From Rickettsiales bacterium (GTDB taxonomy: Bacteria > Pseudomonadota > Alphaproteobacteria > Rickettsiales > UBA998), in contig JAIEPI010000173.1 of NCBI GenBank assembly GCA_019749855.1, positions 1-29,321 on the forward strand: 29,321 bases of DNA, written 5' to 3'. Below the pieces are notes generated by a model. That model ran no database searches, was not told the DNA's origin, and saw nothing but the letters and a program-made list of their open reading frames with translations. The position numbers and the translations under genes are program-made. Every line of letters starts with the position of its first letter. Position 1 is the first letter of the stretch. Positions 23,276 through 29,321 of the stretch are shown one piece after another.

Positions 23276-24598
23276 TTAACGCGTTGTTTGTTCCTTTGAC
23301 CAGCGGCGCACCACGTTTAAAATAGCGGCTGTCACTTGCGACAATTCTTCGCTGCTAATGGTGAGGGGCGGCGCGGTGTAGACAATATTGCCAAACGGAC
23401 GCAACCACACTCCCTCTGCCACAAATTGCGGTCGCATGGCATAGAGCTCAGGACGCGCAATATCGAGCTGCACGACGCCGAGCGCGCCTTTCACCCGCAC
23501 ATCCACCACGCCTGCCAAGCCTTCCAGCGGCGATAGCTCGGATAGCAGCTGTGATTCAATGGCCTCCACCCGCTGTCGGCATGGCTCACGCTGGAACAAA
23601 TCCAGCGATGCATTGGCCGCCGCACAGGCCAGTGGATTCGCCATATAGGTCGGCCCATGCGCTAAGGCTCGCTCACGCTGGCCGCCCTCGCCCTCACCAA
23701 GAAATGCGGCGTAGATATCCTCTCGCGTCAACGTGGCCGCCAAGGGAAGCACACCACCCGACAAGCTTTTACCCAGACACATGATGTCGGGGACAATGCC
23801 TGCCTCATCACAGGCAAAGCGTGATCCGGTGCGATAAAAGCCGGTGGCGACTTCATCGGCAATAAACAATATCTCACGCTCACGGCACAGGCGATGAATC
23901 TCCGCCAAGGTATCAGCGGAATGAAATTTCATCCCCCCCGCCCCCTGCACCAGTGGCTCCATAATCAGTGCCGCCACTTGTGGCGCCACCGCATCCAGCG
24001 TCTCTTTCAGCTCCTCAAACCCGTATTCGTCGTTAGGGATGGGAATGGTGAAATGCTTAATCACATTGTTCTTGAATGCTTTATGCAGGCCATTCACCGG
24101 ATCACTGACACTCATCGCGCCTAACGTATCACCATGATACCCGTCATGCAGGCAGATAAAACGATCCTTCTTCGGCTTGCCCATATTGAGCCAGTATTGC
24201 AGCGCGATTTTCAGTGCGACTTCCACCGCCACCGAGCCGGAATCACTGTAGAAAACACGGGTTAGCGCTTTGCCTTTTTCCCAACCCCCGGGAGTGATGG
24301 CACATAAGCGGTTGGCCAGCGTGTAGGCTTGCTCATGCGCGATGCCCGCAAACATCACATGCGACAGCGCGTGCAGCTGCTTTTGCACTGCCTCGATGAT
24401 ATGCGGGTGCTGATAGCCATGCGCCATGCTCCACCATGAGGCAATGCCGTCTACCAGCTCGCGGCCATCAGCCAGCGTCAGAAGGCTACCACTGGCACTC
24501 ACCACCGGCAGGGGCGCAAAATCACTGGGAAACTGGCCATAAGGCGGCCAGATATGTGGCAATCCCTCATCATACCAGGCCAGAGGAGTTATTGTCAT
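23276..24598 (-). CDS. bioA: Adenosylmethionine-8-amino-7-oxononanoate aminotransferase
   Basis: 440 aa. PLP class-III aminotransferase that turns KAPA into DAPA, with SAM as amino donor. Residues about 49-66 (VDGIASWWSMAHGYQHP) are the BioA-type entry. HDGYHGDTLGAMSVSDP (about 151-167) follows, with D248 in FIADEVATGF and the PLP lysine K277 in CLGKSLSGG. Its Shine-Dalgarno is weak. It is transcribed away from the unknown gene at 24667 and toward the CDF gene, and is separate from the bioFHC operon. Confidence 0.95.
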   Translation of the reverse strand: MTITPLAWYDEGLPHIWPPYGQFPSDFAPLPVVSASGSLLTLADGRELVDGIASWWSMAHGYQHPHIIEAVQKQLHALSHVMFAGIAHEQAYTLANRLCAITPGGWEKGKALTRVFYSDSGSVAVEVALKIALQYWLNMGKPKKDRFICLHDGYHGDTLGAMSVSDPVNGLHKAFKNNVIKHFTIPIPNDEYGFEELKETLDAVAPQVAALIMEPLVQGAGGMKFHSADTLAEIHRLCREREILFIADEVATGFYRTGSRFACDEAGIVPDIMCLGKSLSGGVLPLAATLTREDIYAAFLGEGEGGQRERALAHGPTYMANPLACAAANASLDLFQREPCRQRVEAIESQLLSELSPLEGLAGVVDVRVKGALGVVQLDIARPELYAMRPQFVAEGVWLRPFGNIVYTAPPLTISSEELSQVTAAILNVVRRWSKEQTTR

Positions 24599-24666
24599 GA
24601 AACCGTCACTAAACAGCGTTATTTACTGTGGCCATACATAAGCGCATCAAAGTGAGCTGTCTAGCA

Positions 24667-25179
24667 ATGCATCAACCCTACGCCAACGACAATAGATTGA
24701 CAGCGTTACCACGCGTATCCATTGAGCTTGGTAAGAATAAACTACGCTCTATCAAATGGTCATTTAATCCAGCAACCGATAGTCTGGCGGAGCAAGTATT
24801 TTATCACTTGTTTAGTGAGGATCCTGCCGCTTTCAGACATGCCTTGAGCGAGCTGCCGATTATCAAACGACTGCCCGTCTATGAACGGCTTTCGGAAAAA
24901 CCAATGGAAACGCAGGCGTTGCAGCTATTGCGCAAGGAAATCAAACAATTCTGCATCGCGGTGATTGCTGACTTCACCAAAGAGACTGATTTTGGATACT
25001 CACTTAATCTGGATGAACGAGCAAAAGCTTTGATCAGTGCACTAAACATAAATGATGGCAATGCTGCAAAGCCCGTTGAAGAGATCGCGCATCTGTATGC
25101 CTTGCTGAATGAAGGATGCTTTCGTGCACAGGTGCCAGCTGCCCACACGATCACTCAAGAGCAGTGCTTTAAGCTCTAA
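24667..25179 (+). CDS. Unknown protein inside the biotin locus
   Basis: 170 aa from the ATG at 24667; a GTG at 24628 is an in-frame alternative, and neither has a good ribosome site. I do not recognise it. The N-terminus has YANDNRLTALPRV, then a mostly helical protein with Lys/Glu-rich segments (RLSEKPMETQALQLLRKEI) and no signal peptide or membrane helix. It is divergent from bioA (68 bp) and its end overlaps bioB by 4 bp on the opposite strand. A shared ANDNRL motif occurs at the start of Lnt. Any role in biotin is only by location. Confidence 0.65.
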   Translation: MHQPYANDNRLTALPRVSIELGKNKLRSIKWSFNPATDSLAEQVFYHLFSEDPAAFRHALSELPIIKRLPVYERLSEKPMETQALQLLRKEIKQFCIAVIADFTKETDFGYSLNLDERAKALISALNINDGNAAKPVEEIAHLYALLNEGCFRAQVPAAHTITQEQCFKL

Positions 25180-26144
25180 GCCGCTTTTTCCTGCACATCA
25201 GCACCCTGCACTGCCATGCCCAGACGCGCCAGTAATTGCAGATCATGATGTTGCGTGGGATTCGGCGTTGTGAGAAGCTTCTCACCATAAAACAGCGAGT
25301 TGGCGCCTGCCATAAAACACATCGCCTGCACACCATCATCCATCGATTCGCGCCCCGCGGATAAGCGCACGTAGGAGGCCGGCATCATCAGCCGCGCCAC
25401 CGCAATGGTTCGCACCAACTCAAAGGGATCAACGGCGGACGCGCTTGCAAGCGGAGTTCCAGCGACAGGCACCAGCAGATTGATGGGCACACTCTCCGGC
25501 TGCGGCGTAAAGTTAGCTAACGTCACCAGCATGGCAGCGCGATCCGGCAAGGATTCGCCCATTCCGATAATACCGCCACAGCAGACTTTCATCCCCGCTT
25601 GACGCACCGTTTCCAGTGTGTCCAGACGGTCCTGATAGGTGCGTGTGGTGATGATGCTGTCGTAGAATTCCTCGGAGGAATCCAGATTGTGATTGTAATA
25701 ATCAAGTCCTGCAAGGGCTAAACGGTCCGCCTGCTGCTGCTCCAGCATGCCGAGTGTCATGCAGGTTTCCATGCCGAGCGCCTTCACACCGCGAATCATC
25801 GCCTCCAGTGCCTCAACGTCACGGTCCTTAGGCGAGCGCCAGGCCGCTCCCATGCAAAAGCGTGTGGCTCCTGCCGCCTTGGCATTTGCCGCCTCGGCAA
25901 TAACGTCTGCCGGTGCCATTAACTTGCTCGCCTTCAGCCCTGTGTCAAAATGCGCGCTTTGTGGACAATAGGCGCAATCCTCTGCGCAACCGCCGGTTTT
26001 GATAGAGAGCAGGGTCGATACCTGCATCACGCTGGCATCAAAATGCTGGCGATGGATAGTTTGCGCCTGAAAAATAAGCTCCGGTAGCGGCAGAGCAAAC
26101 AGCGCGAGCGCTTCTTCACGCGTCCAGTCATGGCGTATCGTCAT
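25176..26144 (-). CDS. bioB: Biotin synthase
   Basis: 322 aa. Radical-SAM enzyme that inserts sulfur into dethiobiotin. The [4Fe-4S] ligands C53, C57, C60 (GGCAEDCAYC) and the [2Fe-2S] ligands C97, C128, C188 and R260 are all present, at the same numbers as in E. coli BioB. GAGGA lies 5-6 nt before the ATG. It is divergent from bioF, with 155 bp between them, and its 3' end overlaps the unknown gene by 4 bp. A hairpin stands about 30 nt upstream of its start. Confidence 0.98.
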   Translation of the reverse strand: MTIRHDWTREEALALFALPLPELIFQAQTIHRQHFDASVMQVSTLLSIKTGGCAEDCAYCPQSAHFDTGLKASKLMAPADVIAEAANAKAAGATRFCMGAAWRSPKDRDVEALEAMIRGVKALGMETCMTLGMLEQQQADRLALAGLDYYNHNLDSSEEFYDSIITTRTYQDRLDTLETVRQAGMKVCCGGIIGMGESLPDRAAMLVTLANFTPQPESVPINLLVPVAGTPLASASAVDPFELVRTIAVARLMMPASYVRLSAGRESMDDGVQAMCFMAGANSLFYGEKLLTTPNPTQHHDLQLLARLGMAVQGADVQEKAA

Positions 26145-26174
26145 ATCAATCCTCGTCGTTGCCTAAGTCAGCAA

Positions 26175-26191
26175 AGCCCTTTAAGAGGGCT
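26175..26191 (-). other. Inverted repeat in the bioB leader
   Basis: AGCCCT (26175-26180) and AGGGCT (26186-26191) form a 6-bp stem with a 5-nt loop. It has no T run, so it is not a terminator. It could be an operator or leader structure in the bioB-bioF control region. I did not find BirA-type or BioR-type (TTATxxATAA) boxes there. Confidence 0.4.
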
Positions 26192-26219
26192 GGTTATGAT
26201 TGTGACCTCCCCCTATAAT
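26191..26219 (+). promoter_or_regulatory. Candidate bioF promoter
   Basis: A perfect -10, TATAAT (26214-26219), is paired with a weak -35, TGGTTA (26191-26196), 17 nt apart. It would give a leader of roughly 75 nt that includes the tandem 14-bp repeat. A poor -35 may indicate an activator-dependent promoter. Confidence 0.45.
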
Positions 26220-26257
26220 CGGCTTGCGTGGTTTAGGAAATGACAAAATACCAATCG

Positions 26258-26285
26258 GGCGTGCAAAGTGTGGCGTGCAAAATGT
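26258..26285 (+). repeat. Tandem 14-bp direct repeat in the bioF leader
   Basis: GGCGTGCAAAGTGT (26258-26271) is followed without gap by GGCGTGCAAAATGT (26272-26285), differing at one base. AAGG of the bioF ribosome site begins at the next bases. It may be a protein-binding site or a recent duplication. Confidence 0.8.
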
Positions 26286-26299
26286 AAGGTGCTGACGCG

Positions 26300-27439
26300 A
26301 TGAAGACTCTCGATAGCGTGATGCTAGAGCGATGGCGCGAGATGCAGACGCAGCATCTGGATCGCACACTACATGAAACATTACGTGCGGATGAAATCAC
26401 CCTAACGCGTGAGGGCAGGGATTATATCTCTTTCAGTTGCAACAATTATTTAGGGCTGGCTCAGCACCCCTATGTCATCGCTCAGGCGCAAGAAGCGCTG
26501 GCAGAGCATGGCGCCAGCGGCGCCGCTTCGCGGTTAGTCACGGGCAATCACCCCTTGCACACAGCGCTGGAGAAGGCTTTAGCAGCGTGGAAGGGATACC
26601 CGGGCGCACGCGTGTTTGGCAGTGGTTATCTGGCGAATCTGGGCGTGCTCAGCACCTTGATGGGGCCAAATGATCTGATTCTGCTCGATCGGCTGGCACA
26701 TGCCTGCTTGCTGGATGGCGCAAAACTCAGCGGCGCACGCTGGATGCGCTTCAAACATAACGATATGGAAGATTTGCAGCGTTTGCTGATGAAACATCGC
26801 AGCCAGTATCGCCATTGCCTGATTGTCAGTGAAACCATTTTCAGTATGGACGGCGACCGCGCCCCCACCACCGCACTTGCCGCGCTGGCAGCGACACACG
26901 ACGCATGGTGGATGCTGGATGACGCCCATGGGCTGGGTGAGCCGGTGACGCCCGCGCCGGATGTGCTGGTGGGCACACTCTCCAAAGCCTTGGGAAGCTA
27001 TGGTGGCTTTGTGGCGGCGAGTGAGGCGGTGATAGAAACACTCACCAGTTCAGCGCGCAGCTTACTCTTTACTACTGCACTGCCCCCCGCCACACTGGCG
27101 GCGGCGGCGGCGGCACTTCGTATCCTGCAAAATGAGCCAGAGCGACGCGCACGTGCGCTTGAGCATGCCCAATTTTTTACGCGTGCTTTGGGGTTGGCGA
27201 ATGCCACAAGCCAGATTGTTCCACTGATGATTGGCGAAGCACATGCCGCATTACAGGCGTCGCAGCAGCTGCAAGCGCTCGGTTTTCTGGTGAGCGCGAT
27301 ACGCCCCCCCACTGTTCCTGCCGGTACCGCGCGTTTGCGTGTATCATTTTCCAGCGCCCATTCCTCAGCGCAGCTAGAACAGTTGACTGAAGCGATTTGC
27401 TCAACACAACTTCGAGAGATAATCAATAACCATGTATGA
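26300..27439 (+). CDS. bioF: 8-amino-7-oxononanoate synthase
   Basis: 379 aa. PLP alpha-oxoamine synthase joining pimeloyl-ACP and alanine to give KAPA. FSCNNYLGLAQHP (45-57), GSGYLANLG near 107-115, DDAHGLG near 207-213, and the PLP lysine K229 in GTLSKALGSYGG are the expected motifs. The AAGG site is about 10 nt upstream. First gene of bioF-bioH-bioC; its stop overlaps bioH by 8 bp (ATGTATGA). Confidence 0.97.
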   Translation: MKTLDSVMLERWREMQTQHLDRTLHETLRADEITLTREGRDYISFSCNNYLGLAQHPYVIAQAQEALAEHGASGAASRLVTGNHPLHTALEKALAAWKGYPGARVFGSGYLANLGVLSTLMGPNDLILLDRLAHACLLDGAKLSGARWMRFKHNDMEDLQRLLMKHRSQYRHCLIVSETIFSMDGDRAPTTALAALAATHDAWWMLDDAHGLGEPVTPAPDVLVGTLSKALGSYGGFVAASEAVIETLTSSARSLLFTTALPPATLAAAAAALRILQNEPERRARALEHAQFFTRALGLANATSQIVPLMIGEAHAALQASQQLQALGFLVSAIRPPTVPAGTARLRVSFSSAHSSAQLEQLTEAICSTQLREIINNHV

Positions 27440-28127
27440 TACATTATGCATTAATGGTTGGGCACAACCTGCGAACGGTCTGACATCGCTGGCACCAGAC
27501 GCACTGCATCTGGATTACCAGAATTGCCAGAATTTCACGCAGACCAATGCACTGATCGCACAAACAATACCTTATGTGAAACAGGCCATCGGCTGGTCGC
27601 TCGGTGGCACCATTCTGATGGAAGCCATGGCAACGGGAGCGCTAAAGGTACAGCAACTAGTGCTTCTTGCGCCTCCATTGCAGTTTGTCTCAACACCCGA
27701 TTTTCCGCACGGTATGGATCCGGTGGTGTTTCAGCAATTCTATCAAAACTACCGCGATTCGCCGCAACGCACCGCCGAGCGCTTTACCGGACTGATTGCC
27801 AAGGGTGATCGGCATGCAAAGCGAATCATGACTGAACTGGGCGCGTGGGAAGGCAGTGCGGCCGCACATCTATGGCACCCATGGCTTGATACGCTGAACG
27901 GTCAGTCATTCAATAGAAATAGCTATGCCTATATGCCAAAGACATTAATTGTGCATGGAAGCCGTGATGTGATTGTTCCGCTTGGGCAATCAGAGGCGCT
28001 TGCCCGTCATTGCCCACAGGTCACGTTAGAGGTATGGCAGGACTGTGCCCATGCGCCGCACCTCCATGATTTAGAAGCGCTGCAACAGCGGATTGCACAG
28101 CATGCCGCCCAACATGGCATCACATGA
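27432..28127 (+). CDS. bioH: Pimeloyl-ACP methyl ester esterase BioH-like
   Basis: 231 aa, shorter than E. coli BioH (256). Alpha/beta hydrolase with nucleophile S56 in GWSLGG, D179 in HGSRDVIVP and H207 in CAHAPH. BioH removes the methyl group from pimeloyl-ACP methyl ester after BioC-started synthesis. A compact cap region lies about 85-165. Overlaps with bioF (8 bp) and bioC (4 bp) make the function likely. Catalytically equivalent esterases (BioG, BioK, BioJ) do the same step, so the symbol is by context. Confidence 0.85.
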   Translation: MYDTLCINGWAQPANGLTSLAPDALHLDYQNCQNFTQTNALIAQTIPYVKQAIGWSLGGTILMEAMATGALKVQQLVLLAPPLQFVSTPDFPHGMDPVVFQQFYQNYRDSPQRTAERFTGLIAKGDRHAKRIMTELGAWEGSAAAHLWHPWLDTLNGQSFNRNSYAYMPKTLIVHGSRDVIVPLGQSEALARHCPQVTLEVWQDCAHAPHLHDLEALQQRIAQHAAQHGIT

Positions 28128-28915
28128 AATCATCCACAGTACAGCAGCAGATACGTCAAGATTTCTCACGTGCCGCCGCGCATTATGACCAGCACGCGAC
28201 TGTTCAGCGCGCCGTGAGTCAGCAGCTTAGCCAGCTCGTTAGGCCTTTCTTAAGCAGCACAGGCCGCTGGTTGGATGTGGGCTGTGGGACGGGCGCATTT
28301 CAACGTGATTTTATACAATGCGGCAGCCCTAAACCTCAGCTATTCCAACTTGATGGCGCCTTTGCCATGTGCCAGCGCGCCGCCGCCAATGGTTGCGCGA
28401 CCGTTTGTGCGGATATGCATCAGCTACCCCTGGCGAATGCCACACTAGATGGGGTATTCTCATCACTCAGCCTGCAATGGGCGGCGCCGATGGAAGCCGC
28501 AATACTGGAACTGCGACGCGTCATAAAATCCGGTGGCATGCTGGCATTTTCTACGTTACTGCCTGGCACATTCAGCGAGCTGGAACAGGCGTTTCATGAC
28601 ATTCATGAGACATCGCGTATTCTTCACTTTCATTCGGCGCAACAATGGGAGGCGGCACTGCTGGCACATGGCTGGCGCCTGCACAGCAGTGAACATGTCA
28701 TGCTGCGCCCAAGCTTTGTCACGGCAATGGATGCGTTGCGGCAGGTTCATGTGATTGGCGCCACGGCAAAAACATCGCCTCGGCCTATGACAGCCGCAAC
28801 ATTGCGACGGCTGCTGAAGGCCTATCCACTACATACCGATTCTTCGCAAGCAACACCAAATGAAACGGTGCAGGCCACCTATCACGTCTGGTTAGGGCTG
28901 GCGCTGGCCGTGTGA
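28124..28915 (+). CDS. bioC: Malonyl-ACP O-methyltransferase BioC
   Basis: 263 aa. Methylates malonyl-ACP with SAM to start pimelate synthesis. The BioC N-terminal FSRAAAHYDQHATVQ (14-28) and the SAM motif LDVGCGTGAF (50-59) are present, followed by LSLQWA and LRRVIKSGG. It starts in the ATGA overlap with bioH (28124-28127) and its 3' end overlaps the gene on the other strand by 24 bp. bioD is not in the window. Confidence 0.95.
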   Translation: MKSSTVQQQIRQDFSRAAAHYDQHATVQRAVSQQLSQLVRPFLSSTGRWLDVGCGTGAFQRDFIQCGSPKPQLFQLDGAFAMCQRAAANGCATVCADMHQLPLANATLDGVFSSLSLQWAAPMEAAILELRRVIKSGGMLAFSTLLPGTFSELEQAFHDIHETSRILHFHSAQQWEAALLAHGWRLHSSEHVMLRPSFVTAMDALRQVHVIGATAKTSPRPMTAATLRRLLKAYPLHTDSSQATPNETVQATYHVWLGLALAV

Positions 28916-29321
28916 ATCAGGAGAAACCGCTTCGCCATTAAGCGCATCTAATTTCAGGCAATAATTGCGCACATCCATCGAGATGCGCGCCAGATTCCCC
29001 TCGCCATTTTCGCCCGGAGAGCGAAACGTGACCAGCGTTGGCAAGTTTGCATCGGCATGACGCAGCGCCACGCGGTAGCGCTCAATGATCGTATCCGCCA
29101 CAGAGGCCGCAGCATTCGCCAGTATCACCGGATGGTTAGGCAGTAGCGGCGACGTGGCGGCGCTAAGGTCAGGCGGCGTGGTTGCCAGATAATGAGAGGT
29201 TAGCGGAGAAACTGGGGCTTTTTGAGGCGCCGAATCTGTTTCCGTGCGCAGTGTTTTGAGCTGACCATACACGGCATGCGCCACCGGTTGAAAGACCTGC
29301 ACGCGCAAATCGTCATCCGTT
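28892..29321 (-). CDS. Unknown protein, 5' end beyond the window
   Basis: Open from the right edge to the stop at 28892; at least 142 residues are visible. The frame continues upstream of the first possible start (29308), reading TDDLRVQVFQPV, so the true start is outside. Visible part: a Pro/Ser/Thr-rich linker, then a helix (ILANAAASVADTIIERYRVAL) and a C-terminal domain with NLARISMDVRNYCLKLDAL. No family recognised. It overlaps bioC tail to tail by 24 bp. Confidence 0.65.
   Translation of the reverse strand, partial: TDDDLRVQVFQPVAHAVYGQLKTLRTETDSAPQKAPVSPLTSHYLATTPPDLSAATSPLLPNHPVILANAAASVADTIIERYRVALRHADANLPTLVTFRSPGENGEGNLARISMDVRNYCLKLDALNGEAVSPDSHGQRQP

Noticed and set aside
26145..26299. 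BirA or BioR operator in the bioB-bioF gap
   Set aside because: No TTATxxATAA box and no long split palindrome of the BirA type was found by eye; only the short hairpin and the tandem repeat are reported.
1..29321. tRNA, rRNA, CRISPR, insertion sequence or phage genes
   Set aside because: None was recognised: no cloverleaf-like T-arm with acceptor pair, no spaced repeats, no transposase or integrase motifs.

Overview
This is a compact stretch of an alphaproteobacterial chromosome. Two blocks point to that class: rimP-nusA-ylxR-infB-rbfA-truB-rpsO on the + strand, and a miaB-phoH-ybeY-corC-lnt-XRE-metK-trmB series on the - strand. Support also comes from an Alph_Pro_TM (TIGR02186-like) gene beside a TSUP transporter and from a SAM-II-like (SAM_alpha-type) leader on metK. 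I cannot assign an order or genus. No transposase, integrase, phage gene, CRISPR array, tRNA or rRNA was seen, and no gene-free gap exceeds 300 bases (the largest is about 225).

Layout. 112-537 (-) is a small single-pass protein with a Pro/Glu/Ser-rich tail. 740-8336 (+) is the transcription/translation operon. It is preceded by a hairpin-plus-T-run terminator inside the rimP leader, carries an unrecognised gene between rimP and nusA and a strong hairpin between nusA and ylxR, and ends at a clear terminator after rpsO. 8417-9932 holds a secreted beta-domain protein (-) and a TetR regulator (+). 9889-18627 (-) runs from a carbinolamine dehydratase through miaB, phoH, ybeY, corC, lnt and an XRE regulator to metK and trmB, with many start/stop overlaps. 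18690-23269 (+) carries tsaB, a lipoprotein, a TSUP/Alph_Pro_TM/Usp trio and a CDF transporter. 23276-28915 is the biotin locus: bioA (-), an unknown gene (+), bioB (-) and the overlapping bioF-bioH-bioC operon (+). A gene running off the right edge (28892-29321, -) ends the window.

How it fits together. The first block covers ribosome maturation, transcription elongation/antitermination and initiation. The second covers RNA modification and decay, envelope lipoprotein acylation and SAM synthesis. metK feeds SAM to several neighbours: TrmB, the radical-SAM enzymes MiaB and BioB, BioC, and BioA (which uses SAM as amino donor). BioC, BioH, BioF, BioA and BioB give all of biotin synthesis except BioD, which is not in the window.

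Most interesting points: (1) a SAM-II-like pseudoknot upstream of metK with mutually exclusive sequestor and anti-sequestor pairings over the Shine-Dalgarno; (2) a terminator 30 nt upstream of rimP, placed like an attenuator of the nusA operon; (3) an apparent inversion that separates trmB from rimP; (4) a 14-codon leader ORF coupled to miaB; (5) an exact tandem 14-bp repeat in the bioF leader; (6) unrecognised genes embedded in the rimP-nusA and biotin loci.
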